This document shows positions 43,343 through 53,456 of a stretch of 64,000 nt of DNA, piece after piece. The notes under the pieces were generated by a model. That model ran no database searches. It was not told where the DNA came from and saw only the letters and a list, made by a program, of their open reading frames with translations. Position 1 is the first letter of the stretch. The number at the start of each line of letters is the position of its first letter. This DNA comes from Mycobacterium sp. URHB0044 (GTDB lineage Bacteria > Actinomycetota > Actinomycetes > Mycobacteriales > Mycobacteriaceae). The stretch lies in the NCBI RefSeq assembly GCF_000620625.1, contig NZ_JIAW01000002.1, forward strand, positions 485,735 to 549,734, read 5' to 3'. Made by a program: the position numbers and the translations under genes.

Positions 43343-44067
43343 GTCGGCCGCCCCGCGTCGAGGGCGCTGTGCATGCCGCCGTCGACGAGAAGGTCGGCGC
43401 CGGTGGTGAAGGCCGCCGCGTCGGACAGCAGGAAGGCCACCGCCTCTGCGGTGTCCTCGGGCCGGCCGAGGCGCCCGAGCGGTGGAAGCACGGGGAACAC
43501 CTCATCGCCGAAGGCGTCGAGGCTGGGCGCCATGCCGGGTTCGGTGTCGCCGGGGTTGACCGCGTTGACCCGGATGCCTCGCGGGCCGTACTCGGCGGCC
43601 AGGGCACGGCACGCGGCGAGCAGGGCGGCCTTGGACACCGAATACGCACCGATCTCGGTTTCACCCCAGGCGCCGGCGTTCGACGCGACGGCCACGATGG
43701 CGCCGCCCTGCGGCATCAGCGCCGCCGCGACCTGCGCCTGCGTGACCGGAACGGTGACGTTGACCCGCAACACGTCGGCCAACTCTGCCGGTGCGGTGTC
43801 GCCCAGGCGGGCGTGCACGATGGTGCCCGCGTTGAGGACCAGGCCGTGCAGCCCGCCGAGGCGCCGCGCGGCCTCCTCGACGACCGGTGCGCCGTCACGG
43901 TGCTCGTCGTGGGCGACGTAGATGGCCCCGGACTCCGCCTCGAGTGCCTCGCCGCGGCGTCGATCACGGCCGCTGAACGCGACCCGGTCACCGGCCCTGA
44001 CCAGGGTGTGCACGATGGCGCGCCCGATTGCGCCGGTCCCGCCGCAGACCAGTACGGCGCGGGTCAT
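43339..44067 (-). CDS. Short-chain dehydrogenase/reductase
   Basis: 242 residues, classical SDR: cofactor motif GGTGAIGR at about 9-16, NAG at about 79, catalytic YSVSK near 148, and NAVNPGDTEPGM. Substrate unknown. It is divergent from phoH and overlaps the SDR-like gene downstream. Confidence 0.9.
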   Translation of the reverse strand: MTRAVLVCGGTGAIGRAIVHTLVRAGDRVAFSGRDRRRGEALEAESGAIYVAHDEHRDGAPVVEEAARRLGGLHGLVLNAGTIVHARLGDTAPAELADVLRVNVTVPVTQAQVAAALMPQGGAIVAVASNAGAWGETEIGAYSVSKAALLAACRALAAEYGPRGIRVNAVNPGDTEPGMAPSLDAFGDEVFPVLPPLGRLGRPEDTAEAVAFLLSDAAAFTTGADLLVDGGMHSALDAGRPT

Positions 44068-44260
44068 CGACGCCGCGGTTGCGCGTTCACGGGGCTGGGC
44101 ACTCGACGATTATCGCCTCGACCTGCGATGCCCGCCCGCCGGACCGGAACGCCGTCGGCATAACCATTGGGGCGCGACGGTGACCAGCGGTAAACTGGGA
44201 TCAACACCGGATCCGGCCACCACCGGACTTAGAACCCAGAAAGCAGGCACTGAAACCCAC

Positions 44261-45316
44261 GTGACGCCCCGCGAGACGAACGCTGCCTCGTCCCAGTCTC
44301 CTTCGCTGGCCACCGGCTCGCCCGCACGAAGCAGCATCGATGTTCCGCCAGACCTCGTCGTGGGCCTGCTTGGCTCGTCCGACGAGAATCTGCGCGCCCT
44401 AGAACGCCTGCTGACCGCCGACATCCACGTCCGCGGCAACGCCATCACGCTGTCCGGTGAACCCGCCGAGGTGGCCCTTGCCGAGCGCGCCGTGTCCGAG
44501 TTGGTCGCCGTCGTGGCCCGTGGCCAACGGTTGAGCCCCGAAGCCGTGCGCCACAGCGTCGCCATGCTGACCGGTGATGACACCGAGTCGCCCGCCGAGG
44601 TGCTCACGCTCGACATCTTGTCGCGGCGCGGCAAGACCATCCGGCCCAAGACGCTCAACCAAAAGCGTTACGTCGACGCGATCGACGACCACACCATCGT
44701 CTTCGGCATCGGGCCCGCAGGCACCGGCAAGACGTATCTCGCGATGGCCAAGGCGGTCAACGCATTGCAGACCAAGCAGGTGTCGCGCATCATCCTGACC
44801 CGGCCGGCGGTGGAAGCCGGTGAGCGCCTTGGCTTTCTGCCCGGCACGCTGTCGGAGAAGATCGATCCGTACCTGCGCCCGCTCTACGACGCCCTGCACG
44901 ACATGATGGATCCCGAGTTGATCCCGAAGCTGATGAGCACCGGGGTGATCGAGGTGGCGCCGCTGGCGTACATGCGGGGTAGAAGCCTCAACGATGCGTT
45001 CATCATCCTCGACGAGGCGCAGAACACCACCGCCGAGCAGATGAAGATGTTCTTGACCCGCTTGGGATTTGGCTCGAAGATCGTGGTCACCGGCGACGTC
45101 ACGCAGGTCGACTTGCCCGGTGGCGCCAGGTCGGGCCTGCGCGCTGCCGCCGACGTACTGGACGGCATCGACGACATTCACTTCGCGGAACTCACCAGCG
45201 CCGACGTGGTACGCCACCGCCTGGTGTCCGAGATCGTCGACGCCTACGCCAGGGCCGAGGAGCCCACGTCGATGAACCGTGCACAGCGCCGGGCCGCGCC
45301 CGGCCGGCGACGGTGA
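44261..45316 (+). CDS. phoH: PhoH-family ATPase (PhoH1)
   Basis: 351 residues. An N-terminal KH-like part is followed by the PhoH domain with Walker [16 protein letters not shown] near 155, [15 protein letters not shown] and Walker [12 protein letters not shown]. It is a predicted RNA-linked ATPase; role unclear. GTG 44261 matches the start of mycobacterial PhoH1, and a TAAACT box at 44190-44195 is a possible promoter. It heads the run phoH-ybeY-CBS-cdd-like-era. Confidence 0.93.
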   Translation: MTPRETNAASSQSPSLATGSPARSSIDVPPDLVVGLLGSSDENLRALERLLTADIHVRGNAITLSGEPAEVALAERAVSELVAVVARGQRLSPEAVRHSVAMLTGDDTESPAEVLTLDILSRRGKTIRPKTLNQKRYVDAIDDHTIVFGIGPAGTGKTYLAMAKAVNALQTKQVSRIILTRPAVEAGERLGFLPGTLSEKIDPYLRPLYDALHDMMDPELIPKLMSTGVIEVAPLAYMRGRSLNDAFIILDEAQNTTAEQMKMFLTRLGFGSKIVVTGDVTQVDLPGGARSGLRAAADVLDGIDDIHFAELTSADVVRHRLVSEIVDAYARAEEPTSMNRAQRRAAPGRRR

Positions 45317-45320
45317 TCGA

Positions 45321-45857
45321 ATGACCATCGAGGTATCCAACGAGTCGGGCGTCGACGTCTCCGAAACCGAACTCATCAGTGTCGCAAGGTTCGTCATCGA
45401 GAAGATGGACGTGAATCCGGCCGCCGAACTGTCCATGGTGTTGCTCGACACGGCGGCCATGGCCGATCTGCACATGCGCTGGATGGACCTGCCCGGGCCC
45501 ACCGACGTGATGAGCTTCCCGATGGACGAGCTCGAACCGGGCGGGCGCCCCGACGCGCCCGAACCCGGACCGTCGATGCTCGGCGACATCGTGCTGTGCC
45601 CGGAGTTCGCGGCCAAACAGGCTGAGACGGCTGGACATTCGCTCGGTCACGAGCTCGCGCTGCTCACCGTCCACGGCGTGTTGCACCTGCTCGGTTACGA
45701 CCACGCCGAGCCGGACGAGGAGAAGGAGATGTTCGGCCTGCAGGCCCAATTGCTCGAGCAATGGGTGGCCGATCAGGTGGCGTCGTACCACCAAGATCTC
45801 CAGGTCGAGCGCGACCGGCGCCTGCTCGACAAGTCCCGATACTTCGACGAACCGTGA
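45321..45857 (+). CDS. ybeY: Endoribonuclease YbeY
   Basis: 178 residues. The zinc-binding [11 protein letters not shown] motif (three histidines) is near 115-125, with DVMSFPMDE upstream. YbeY acts in 16S rRNA 3' maturation and ribosome quality control. ATG 45321 follows phoH by 4 bases and its stop overlaps the next gene. Confidence 0.95.
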   Translation: MTIEVSNESGVDVSETELISVARFVIEKMDVNPAAELSMVLLDTAAMADLHMRWMDLPGPTDVMSFPMDELEPGGRPDAPEPGPSMLGDIVLCPEFAAKQAETAGHSLGHELALLTVHGVLHLLGYDHAEPDEEKEMFGLQAQLLEQWVADQVASYHQDLQVERDRRLLDKSRYFDEP

Positions 45858-47140
45858 CCGGAATCGCCTCACTCATAGGCGCCCTCGCGCTGATCGGCCT
45901 CGGTGGTGTGTTCGCGGCCATCGACGCGGCCATCAGCACGGTCTCCATTGCGCGGGTGGACGAGTTGGTGCGCGACGAGCGTCCCGGCGCGGCGCGTCTG
46001 GCCCGTGTCGTCGCCGACCGGCCGCGGTACATCAACCTCGTCGTCTTGATGCGCATCACGTGCGAGACGGCGGCGACGGTACTGCTGGTGGTCTACCTGT
46101 ACGAAGACCTCGGACCGACCTGGGGGCTGTTGGTGGCCGCCGCGATCATGGTGGTGGTCAGCTTCGTGGCCATCGGCGTCGGGCCGCGCACGATCGGCCG
46201 CCAGCACGCGTACTCCATCTCGTTGGCCGCTGCCCTTCCACTGCAAGGGATTTCGGTTCTCTTCACCCCCATCAGCCGCCTGCTGGTCTTGCTTGGCAAC
46301 GCGCTGACCCCGGGCCGCGGCTTCCGCAACGGCCCGTTCGCCTCCGAGATCGAACTGCGCGAGGTCGTCGACCTGGCCCAGCAGAGCGGCGTGGTCGCCG
46401 ACGACGAACGCCGAATGATTCAGTCGGTGTTCGAACTTGGGGACACTCCGGCGCGCGAGGTCATGGTGCCCCGCACCGAGATGGTGTGGATCGAGAGTGA
46501 TAAAACGGCCGGCCAAGCCACGTCATTAGCGGTGCGCAGTGGACACTCGCGCATACCCGTGATCGGCGAGAACGTCGACGACGTCGTCGGCGTCGTCTAC
46601 CTCAAGGACCTCGTCCAACAGACCTACTACTCCACCAATGGCGGCCGCGACACCAAGGTCACTCAGGTGATGCGTCCTGCGGTGTTCGTGCCCGACTCCA
46701 AGCCGCTCGACGAGCTGCTCCGCGAGATGCAGCGCGACCGCAATCACATGGCGCTGCTGGTCGACGAGTACGGCGCGATCGCCGGTCTGGCCACCATCGA
46801 GGACGTGCTGGAGGAGATCGTCGGTGAGATCGCCGACGAGTACGACACCGACGAGGTGGCGCCGGTGGAGCAGTTGGCCGACGGCAACTTCCGGGTGTCC
46901 GCACGCCTGCCGCTGGAGGACCTCGCAGAACTCTACGAGCTCGAGGTCGACGAGGATCTCGACGTGGACACCGTCGGCGGATTGCTCGCCCACGCGCTGG
47001 GCCGGGTACCGTTGCCGGGCGCCGAGGTGACGTGGGATTCGCTGCGGCTGCGCGCCGAAGGCGGCCAGGATCACCGCGGCCGGGTGCGCATCGGCACCGT
47101 ACTCGTCGAGTCGATCGAACCCGAGAAGGACGACGAATGA
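45854..47140 (+). CDS. CNNM/HlyC-CorC family membrane protein with paired CBS domains
   Basis: 428 residues. An N-terminal CNNM (DUF21) domain with three or four helices, then two CBS domains ([15 protein letters not shown] to [20 protein letters not shown]) and a C-terminal CorC/HlyC domain after about 345 ([20 protein letters not shown]). Family members are linked to Mg2+/Co2+ efflux or resistance. GTG 45854 overlaps the ybeY stop; the stop overlaps the next ATG. Confidence 0.92.
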   Translation: MTGIASLIGALALIGLGGVFAAIDAAISTVSIARVDELVRDERPGAARLARVVADRPRYINLVVLMRITCETAATVLLVVYLYEDLGPTWGLLVAAAIMVVVSFVAIGVGPRTIGRQHAYSISLAAALPLQGISVLFTPISRLLVLLGNALTPGRGFRNGPFASEIELREVVDLAQQSGVVADDERRMIQSVFELGDTPAREVMVPRTEMVWIESDKTAGQATSLAVRSGHSRIPVIGENVDDVVGVVYLKDLVQQTYYSTNGGRDTKVTQVMRPAVFVPDSKPLDELLREMQRDRNHMALLVDEYGAIAGLATIEDVLEEIVGEIADEYDTDEVAPVEQLADGNFRVSARLPLEDLAELYELEVDEDLDVDTVGGLLAHALGRVPLPGAEVTWDSLRLRAEGGQDHRGRVRIGTVLVESIEPEKDDE

Positions 47141-47463
47141 GCACCCAGGACCTTGATGCCGAGGACGCGAAGCTGGTGGTGCTGGCGCGCGGAGCGATGG
47201 CCCGCGCCGAGGCAGGCAGCGGTGCGGCCGTGCGGGACGCCGACGGACGGACCTATGCCGGCGCGCCCGTCGCGCTGAAGGCGTTGTCGCTGAGCGCACT
47301 TCAGGCCGCCATCGCCGCGGCGCTATCGAGTGGAGCAACCGGCCTCGAGGCGGCCGTTCTGGTCGGTGGTTCCGCCGACGACGCCGGCGTGGCTGCCGTG
47401 CGGGAGTTGTCGGCCGACGCCGCCGTCATCGTCACCGACCGATCGGGCAAGGTGCTTGCATGA
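47137..47463 (+). CDS. Cytidine deaminase-fold protein without catalytic residues
   Basis: 108 residues. It has the cytidine deaminase outline ([29 protein letters not shown], then [25 protein letters not shown]) but lacks the HAE/CAE and PCxxC zinc ligands. The place just before era fits the small Cdd-like gene seen there in mycobacteria. Probably non-enzymatic. Overlaps its neighbours by 4 bases on both sides. Confidence 0.75.
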   Translation: MSTQDLDAEDAKLVVLARGAMARAEAGSGAAVRDADGRTYAGAPVALKALSLSALQAAIAAALSSGATGLEAAVLVGGSADDAGVAAVRELSADAAVIVTDRSGKVLA

Positions 47464-48371
47464 CCGAATTCCGTTCGGGCTTCGTGTGTTTCGTCGGCAG
47501 GCCCAATACCGGCAAGTCGACGCTGACCAATGCGCTGGTCGGCTCCAAGGTGGCGATCACGTCGAATCGCCCACAGACGACGCGGCATACCATCCGCGGC
47601 ATCGTGCACCGCGACGACTTCCAAATCGTCCTCGTCGATACCCCCGGCTTGCACCGGCCGCGAACGCTGCTCGGTGAGCGGTTGAACGAGCTGGTGAAGG
47701 GCACGTACTCCGAGGTCGACGTCATCGGTCTGTGCATCCCGGCCGACGAGACGATCGGCCCGGGCGACCGCTGGATCTATCAGCAGATCCGGACCATCGC
47801 GCCGAGGACCACGCTGATCGTGATCGTCACCAAGACCGACAAGGTGCCACGGGACAAGGTCGCCGCGCAGCTGATGGCCGTCAGCGAACTCACCGGCGGC
47901 GACTGCGAAATCGTGCCCGTTTCGGCCACCACCGGTGAGCAGATCGACGTGCTCACCGACGTGCTGGTCGCGCAGCTTCCTCCGGGACCGGCGTTCTACC
48001 CCGACGGGGAGCTGACCGACGAGCCGGAGGAAGTGCTGATGGCCGAGCTGATCCGCGAGGCCGCACTGGAAGGCGTCCGCGACGAACTGCCGCACTCGCT
48101 GGCCGTGGTGATCGACGAGATCAACCCGCGCGAGGGCCGTACGGAGGAACAGGGCGAGCTCATCGACGTCCACGCCATCCTCTACGTCGAACGCGACAGC
48201 CAGAAGGGCATCGTGATCGGCAAGGGTGGCGCCCGGCTGCGCGAGGTCGGCACCGCCGCGCGCACTCAGATCGAGAAGCTGCTCGGCACCAAGGTGTACT
48301 TGGAGCTGCGCGTCAAGATCGCCAAGAACTGGCAGCGCGACCCGAAACAGCTCGGTCGCCTCGGTTTCTAG
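47460..48371 (+). CDS. era: GTPase Era
   Basis: 303 residues. G1 GRPNTGKST, G3 DTPGLHRP, G4 TKTD, and a C-terminal KH domain with KGIVIGKGGARLREVGTAAR that binds 16S rRNA. Essential-type ribosome assembly GTPase. Last gene of the phoH run; it ends 4 bases from a convergent gene. Confidence 0.96.
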   Translation: MTEFRSGFVCFVGRPNTGKSTLTNALVGSKVAITSNRPQTTRHTIRGIVHRDDFQIVLVDTPGLHRPRTLLGERLNELVKGTYSEVDVIGLCIPADETIGPGDRWIYQQIRTIAPRTTLIVIVTKTDKVPRDKVAAQLMAVSELTGGDCEIVPVSATTGEQIDVLTDVLVAQLPPGPAFYPDGELTDEPEEVLMAELIREAALEGVRDELPHSLAVVIDEINPREGRTEEQGELIDVHAILYVERDSQKGIVIGKGGARLREVGTAARTQIEKLLGTKVYLELRVKIAKNWQRDPKQLGRLGF

Positions 48372-48375
48372 CGGC

Positions 48376-48873
48376 TCAGCCTGGTTGGCCGTACACCGCG
48401 ACGACGACCGAGCGGTCCAAACTGTTCAATGACCAGACCCCCATCTGGGTGTTGGCGCAGTTGGACATGATGGCCATGTAGTCGGGCCGGTAGTACCACT
48501 GGTTGATGACGTCGATGCCGTTGATGGCCAGCGCCGGGTTGATCGCGACCGTCTCGGAGGCAATGCCCTTGAATCCCGCCGCGTTGGCGCGGTCCTGAAC
48601 GCTCGACCCGTCGGACCCGATGTCACCGTCGAGCGCTCGATTGTTGAGCACGTCGTTCGCGTGCCACTCGGCCGCCAGCTGCAGCTGCGGGTTCTTCTTC
48701 ACGTCACCGGTGCAGCCGTGCTGGTGCTGAACGGTGTAGACGTTGGCGACGACGCCGTCGTTGAGCCGTCTGTTGTCGGCGTTGGCGGTGGGCATCGCGA
48801 CCACCGCAGCGCCCACGACCGCCAAGACGGGCAGTGCCCGTGCGCACGACAATGCAACGTCGGTGATCTTCAT
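48376..48873 (-). CDS. Secreted CAP-domain (SCP/PR1-like) protein
   Basis: 165 residues with a signal peptide (ALPVLAVVGAAVVAMPTANA, cut before DN) and a CAP fold: VYTVQHQHGC, LAAEWHANDVLNNR, DGSSVQDRANAAGF, SETVAINPALAI. It is predicted to be exported; typical mycobacterial CAP proteins have no known activity. ATG 48873 has a TAATGT box 8 bases upstream; ATG 48885 is an alternative. Confidence 0.8.
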   Translation of the reverse strand: MKITDVALSCARALPVLAVVGAAVVAMPTANADNRRLNDGVVANVYTVQHQHGCTGDVKKNPQLQLAAEWHANDVLNNRALDGDIGSDGSSVQDRANAAGFKGIASETVAINPALAINGIDVINQWYYRPDYMAIMSNCANTQMGVWSLNSLDRSVVVAVYGQPG

Positions 48874-48919
48874 GGTGGGGGACATTACGCGAGTGCGTGG
48901 CGGCCCATCGCGCGAACGG

Positions 48920-50401
48920 CTAGTTGTTGGCAGGCTGGTCCCACCACGGGTCGGGCTGCTGGTTGGGCCAGTTGCCGATGGCCTCGAGCGCTGCGGCAAG
49001 CGAGATCAGCAACGGCTCACTGTCGGCGGGCCCCATCAATTGCACGCCGATGGGCAATCCGTCGGACGTGAATCCCGCGGGAATGTTGATCGACGGCCAA
49101 CCCAGCAGATTCCATGGCCAGGTCACCGGGCACGCGCGGATCATCGCGCGATCCGTCGACAGGCCACCACGCCGGTCGAACGCGTGCAGGTCGGGCGGCG
49201 GGAGCGCCGTCGTCGGTGCGAGCACCACGTCGGCCAGGTTGAAGATCCAGCCGATGCGGCGGTGGGTGTCTGCTTCGCGGGCCCTGGCCTTGCGCAGCGC
49301 CTGCTGCGAGAGCAGCCGGCCCATGCGCATGTTGCTCCTGGTGCGCTGTTCGAAGTCGACGGTGGGACCGAGGCGATCCGCCCAGTCCAGCAGACCCGAC
49401 GTCGACCGGGACAGGAAGTTCCACGACATCCGCAGCCCGTAGTCGGGGTCGGCGTGCCGGACGGTGTGGCCGAGGTCTTCGAGTTGGGCTGCGACGGTCG
49501 CCATGGCCGCCCGAATCTCCGGGTGCAGCTTGGCCTTGAAGACGTTGAACGGGAACTTCGTCGACATCGCCACGGTCAGCGGCCCAGGCGCCCTGCCCAG
49601 ATACTCCGACACCCGCACCGCGGGCGGCTTGTGCAGGTCGCCGTCGACGTTGCCGGATGCCGCGTCGAGCACCAGCGCGGCGTCGGCGACGGTGCGGGCC
49701 AGCACGCCGTTGACGGTGATGCCGTTGAACGCCTCGGGCAGCGGCCAGGTGGAAATGCGCCCGCGCTGCGGCTTGATGCCGACGAGGTGTGTCCAGGCTG
49801 CCGGGATCCGGACGCTGCCCGCTCCGTCGGAACCGATCGCCGCCGTGACGAGCCCGGCCGCGACGGCCGCCGCGCTGCCGCCCGACGAGCCGCCCGGCGT
49901 GTGATCGCGCGACCAGGGATTGCGGGTGTGCCCGAAGGCGGGCCCGCTGGTGAACGGCCATTGGCCGAGCTCACAGGTGTTGGTCTTGCCCACGATCACG
50001 GCGCCCGCGGCGCGCAGCCTGCGCACCACCTCCGCGTCCGCCGTGGCGACCGGTGCCGCCCCCGACGTGCCGAACCGCGTGGGCACCCCCGCGACGTCCA
50101 CGTCGTCCTTCACCGCGATCGGTATGCCGAGTAGCGGAAGGTATTGCCCCGCAGCACGTTTGCGATCCGCTTCCCGCGCGTCGGCCAGTGCCTGTTCGGT
50201 CAGGATCACCCGGAAGGCGTTGAGCGAGGACTGGCTGGCGTCGATTGCGCGCAGCGAACGCTGGACCAGTTCCTCGGAGGTGACCCTGCCGCTGGCGAGT
50301 CGATACAGCAGCTGAGTCAGGGTGGGGAACCGGTTGCCCTCGGGGCGGCGGTACGAAGAAGCGGTGGTCATGGACGGGGTTTCGGGAAGCGCTGATGCCA
50401 T
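48920..50401 (-). CDS. amiA2: Amidase (AmiA2-like)
   Basis: 493 residues of the amidase-signature family. Lys in GIPIAVKDDVDVAG and the serines in TPGGSSGGSAAAVAAGL plus DGAGSVRIPAA form the Ser-cisSer-Lys triad. It hydrolyses amide bonds; substrate unknown. The place between era and recO matches M. tuberculosis amiA2. ATG 50401 taken, with TATCCT about 10 bases upstream; ATG 50371 is possible. Confidence 0.92.
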   Translation of the reverse strand: MASALPETPSMTTASSYRRPEGNRFPTLTQLLYRLASGRVTSEELVQRSLRAIDASQSSLNAFRVILTEQALADAREADRKRAAGQYLPLLGIPIAVKDDVDVAGVPTRFGTSGAAPVATADAEVVRRLRAAGAVIVGKTNTCELGQWPFTSGPAFGHTRNPWSRDHTPGGSSGGSAAAVAAGLVTAAIGSDGAGSVRIPAAWTHLVGIKPQRGRISTWPLPEAFNGITVNGVLARTVADAALVLDAASGNVDGDLHKPPAVRVSEYLGRAPGPLTVAMSTKFPFNVFKAKLHPEIRAAMATVAAQLEDLGHTVRHADPDYGLRMSWNFLSRSTSGLLDWADRLGPTVDFEQRTRSNMRMGRLLSQQALRKARAREADTHRRIGWIFNLADVVLAPTTALPPPDLHAFDRRGGLSTDRAMIRACPVTWPWNLLGWPSINIPAGFTSDGLPIGVQLMGPADSEPLLISLAAALEAIGNWPNQQPDPWWDQPANN

Positions 50402-50478
50402 GTTGGAACCGAGGATATCCGGCCGCGACGACGGTAAGCCTCAGCGACGTTGTCACCTCTTGATGGAAGACTGTGCTG

Positions 50479-51336
50479 ATGCGGTTGTACCGAGATCGGG
50501 CGGTGGTGCTGCGCCAGCACAAGCTCGGCGAGGCCGACCGGATCGTGACCCTGCTCACCCGCGAGCACGGTCTGGTCCGTGCCGTGGCCAAGGGCGTGCG
50601 CCGCACCCGCAGCAAGTTCGGGGCCCGGCTGGAGCCGTTCGCGCACATCGACGTTCAGCTGCACCCGGGCCGGAACCTCGACATCGTCACCCAGGTACAG
50701 GCCATCGACGCGTTCGCCAGCGACATCGTCAGCGACTACGGCCGCTACACGTGCGGATGCGCCGTGTTGGAGACCGCCGAGCGGCTGGCCGGTGAGGAAC
50801 GTGCCCCGGTGCCTGCGTTGCACCGGCTCACCGTCGGCGCCCTGCGCGCGGTCGCGGACGGCAACCGGCCGCGCGAACTGGTGCTCGACGCCTACCTGCT
50901 GCGGGCCATGGGCATCGCCGGCTGGGCGCCCGCGCTCATCGAGTGTGCTCGCTGCGCCGAGCCTGGTCCGCACCGCGCGTTCCACGTCGCCGCGGGCGGC
51001 AGCGTGTGCGTGCACTGCCGCCCTTCGGGTTCGGTCACGCCGCCACAGGGCGTGCTGGATCTGATGGTCGCCCTTCACGACGGCGACTGGCCGGCGGCCG
51101 AGGCTGCCTCGTCGTCGCACCGCAGCCAGGCCAGCGGACTGGTGGCCGCGCATCTGCAATGGCACCTCGAACGCCAGTTGCGAACGTTGCCGCTGGTCGA
51201 GCGGATCTATCGGATCGATCGCACGGTCGCTGATCGACGAACGGCCCTGTTCGGGCAGGATGTGGCGCATGGCACTGAAGCGGGACGGACAGCGGGCGAA
51301 GAAGGACACCTACCCACAGCTGCCGCAGGCGCCTGA
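50479..51336 (+). CDS. recO: DNA repair protein RecO
   Basis: 285 residues. The N-terminal OB fold ([20 protein letters not shown]) is followed by a helical domain and a zinc site CARC...CVHC at about 157-185. It loads RecA in the RecFOR pathway. Its end overlaps the uppS start by 68 bases, as in other mycobacteria. Confidence 0.94.
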   Translation: MRLYRDRAVVLRQHKLGEADRIVTLLTREHGLVRAVAKGVRRTRSKFGARLEPFAHIDVQLHPGRNLDIVTQVQAIDAFASDIVSDYGRYTCGCAVLETAERLAGEERAPVPALHRLTVGALRAVADGNRPRELVLDAYLLRAMGIAGWAPALIECARCAEPGPHRAFHVAAGGSVCVHCRPSGSVTPPQGVLDLMVALHDGDWPAAEAASSSHRSQASGLVAAHLQWHLERQLRTLPLVERIYRIDRTVADRRTALFGQDVAHGTEAGRTAGEEGHLPTAAAGA

Positions 51337-52165
51337 CGACTATCCGACGTTCCCGGACAAGTCGACCTGGCCGGTAGTCTTCCCCGACCTGCCGCCCGCT
51401 GCGAAGGGTGGGCCGCGCCGTCCGCCGCAGCACACCTCGAAGGAATCCGCCCCGCAGATTCCCGCCGAGCAGGTGCCCAACCACGTCGCGATCGTGATGG
51501 ACGGCAACGGTCGCTGGGCCACCCAGCGCGGACTGGGCCGCACCGAGGGGCACAAGATGGGCGAGGCGGTGTTGATCGACGTCACCTGTGGCGCCATCGA
51601 ACTCGGGATCAAGCACCTGAGCGTGTACGCGTTCTCCACCGAGAACTGGAAGCGCAGCACCGACGAGGTGCGGTTCCTGATGGGGTTCAACCGTGAGGTG
51701 GTTCGCCGTCGCCGCGAGAACCTCGACGCGATGGGTGTGCGCATGCGCTGGGTCGGTTCTCGGCCGCGCATGTGGCGCAGCGTCATCAAGGAGTTCGACA
51801 TCGCCGAGGAGATGACGGTCGACAACGACGTCATCACCGTGAACTACTGCGTGAACTACGGCGGTCGTACCGAGATCGTCGAGGCGGCAAGGGAACTCGC
51901 GCAGGCCGCCGTCGACGGGCGGATCAATCCAAGCCGAATCTCCGAGGACACCGTCGCCAAGCACCTGCACCGCGCGGACATCCCGGACGTCGACCTGTTC
52001 ATCCGGACGTCGGGGGAGCAGCGAGCCAGCAACTTCCTGTTGTGGCAGGCGGCGTACGCCGAGTACGTCTTTCAGGACAAGCTGTGGCCCGACTACGACC
52101 GGCGCGATCTCTGGGAGGCGTGCATGGAGTACGTGAACCGCAACCGTCGCTTCGGCAGGGCATGA
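51269..52165 (+). CDS. uppS: Cis-prenyl (decaprenyl/undecaprenyl) diphosphate synthase
   Basis: 298 residues. Signature [17 protein letters not shown] near 76, [11 protein letters not shown], and [22 protein letters not shown]. It makes the long-chain polyprenyl diphosphate carrier for cell-wall arabinogalactan and peptidoglycan; the long N-terminal extension before residue 70 is typical of the mycobacterial Rv2361c type. ATG 51269 has AGGA upstream; ATG 51260 is possible. Confidence 0.95.
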   Translation: MALKRDGQRAKKDTYPQLPQAPDDYPTFPDKSTWPVVFPDLPPAAKGGPRRPPQHTSKESAPQIPAEQVPNHVAIVMDGNGRWATQRGLGRTEGHKMGEAVLIDVTCGAIELGIKHLSVYAFSTENWKRSTDEVRFLMGFNREVVRRRRENLDAMGVRMRWVGSRPRMWRSVIKEFDIAEEMTVDNDVITVNYCVNYGGRTEIVEAARELAQAAVDGRINPSRISEDTVAKHLHRADIPDVDLFIRTSGEQRASNFLLWQAAYAEYVFQDKLWPDYDRRDLWEACMEYVNRNRRFGRA

Positions 52166-52611
52166 TGCCCTCCCTGCTGGAGCGGCTGTCGACGGCACTC
52201 GGCGCGGTCATGACCGTCGTCGAGGAACCGGATGGCGCCCTCACGGTCACCGTCGACGGCAGCGTCGCCTCGTTGCGCGTCGTCGAGATCGCCGAAGGTC
52301 TGGAGATGGTGTCGCTGACCCAGCCGTTGGCGTGGGATCTGCCGCTGACGAACAAGATCCGCGAAAGCGTCACCGATCAGGCGACCAAGACGATGCTCGG
52401 CACGGTCACGCTGGTCCCGAAGACGGTCGCGACCGCGGCCAACGGCGCGTCCGCCACGTCCTCGGCGCGGCGCAGCCCCGCCAAGAAGGTGGCCGACGTG
52501 CTGTTGCGCTACAACTTTCCGGCGGCGGGATTGACCGATGAGGCGCTGCGAACGCTGATCCTCATGGTGCTGTCGACGGGCGCGGATGTCCGTGCGGCGC
52601 TAACCGCCTGA
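52162..52611 (+). CDS. Conserved hypothetical protein (Rv2360c-like)
   Basis: 149 residues. The first part ([22 protein letters not shown]) predicts a small beta sheet, followed by a Ala/Ser-rich linker and a helical end ([26 protein letters not shown]). No known domain. The start overlaps uppS by 4 bases, matching the position of Rv2360c. The last 12 bases overlap the convergent furB gene. Confidence 0.75.
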   Translation: MMPSLLERLSTALGAVMTVVEEPDGALTVTVDGSVASLRVVEIAEGLEMVSLTQPLAWDLPLTNKIRESVTDQATKTMLGTVTLVPKTVATAANGASATSSARRSPAKKVADVLLRYNFPAAGLTDEALRTLILMVLSTGADVRAALTA

Positions 52612-53016
52612 CGGGCCGGTCTTCGTGCAGCCCGCGCAGACGCCGAAGATCTCGACGGTGTGGCTGACGTCGGAGAAGCCGTGCGCCTTGGCGATTTCGG
52701 CGGTCCACTTCTCGACCTGACCGCCCTGCACCTCGACCGTCGTCCCGCAGTCGCGGCACACCAGGTGGTGATGGTGGTGCTCGGAACAGCGGCGGTACAG
52801 CGACTCGCCCGTGTCGGTGCGCAGCGTGTCGACCAGCCCGGCGGCGGCCATCGACTGCAGCGTGCGGTAGACCGTCGTCAGGCCGATGCCCTCGCCGCGA
52901 CGCCGCAGTTCGTCGTGCAGTTCCTGGGCGGACCGGAACTCCTCGCGGTTCTCGAGCAGCGCCGAGATGGCTGCCCGCTGCCGGGTCGACCGCACGGCCG
53001 GCGCAGTCTCGCTCAT
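52600..53016 (-). CDS. furB: Zinc uptake regulator FurB/Zur
   Basis: 138 residues of the Fur family. The winged helix is at about 8-85 (STRQRAAISALLENREEFRS, TTVYRTLQSMAAAGL). Metal sites are HHHHHLVCRDCG and the C-terminal CAGC. Partner gene smtB overlaps its start, the mycobacterial zinc-sensing operon in which SmtB releases the promoter when zinc is high and FurB represses uptake genes. Confidence 0.94.
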   Translation of the reverse strand: MSETAPAVRSTRQRAAISALLENREEFRSAQELHDELRRRGEGIGLTTVYRTLQSMAAAGLVDTLRTDTGESLYRRCSEHHHHHLVCRDCGTTVEVQGGQVEKWTAEIAKAHGFSDVSHTVEIFGVCAGCTKTGPSGG

Positions 53017-53360
53017 CGGGGACGGTCCTGGGCGTCCTCGCCGGCGTGGGCCACCGCGGCCAGCACGATGTCGCCGAGGTGATGGTCGACGAGGCGGTAG
53101 TACACCTCGCGGCCCGAACGCTCACCGGCCACGACGCCCGCTGCCTTGAGGATGCGCAGATGCTGGCTGACCAGTGGCTGCGGCACGGCGAGCGCGTCGA
53201 CGAGTTCGTGGACGCAACACGACCCGCCCTGCAGTTGAAGCACGATGGCGATGCGCACCGGCGCGGCCAACGCACGCAGTAAGTCGCCCGCCGTATCGAG
53301 GACTTCTCGCGGCGGCAGTTCCTCGGCGTCGGCAGCAGCCGTAGTGGAAACCGTTTTCAT
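53013..53360 (-). CDS. smtB: Zinc-responsive ArsR-family repressor SmtB
   Basis: 115 residues. ArsR winged helix with CVHELVDALAVPQPLVSQHLR (recognition helix) and RSGREVYYRLVDHHLGDIV, where D and H residues form the alpha-5 zinc site. It represses its own operon with furB and is relieved by zinc. ATG 53360 lies 9 bases after TAATCT of a strong promoter. Confidence 0.93.
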   Translation of the reverse strand: MKTVSTTAAADAEELPPREVLDTAGDLLRALAAPVRIAIVLQLQGGSCCVHELVDALAVPQPLVSQHLRILKAAGVVAGERSGREVYYRLVDHHLGDIVLAAVAHAGEDAQDRPR

Positions 53361-53369
53361 TATGACGCC

Positions 53370-53397
53370 AGATTACATGCGTAATCGTGCATGTCAA
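53370..53397 (-). promoter_or_regulatory. smtB-furB promoter with overlapping palindromic operator
   Basis: On the minus strand TTGACA (53392-53397), 16-base spacer and TAATCT (53370-53375). Two dyads overlap it: GATTAC-N4-GTAATC (53371-53386) and ACATGC-N8-GCATGT (53375-53394). Palindromes over the spacer and -10 box are the expected SmtB repression site. Confidence 0.7.
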
Positions 53398-53456
53398 CGG
53401 CCGCCCCCGCACGCGGCGGCGAGTCGACCTCCGGCACCTCGCTACGCTGTTGACCC

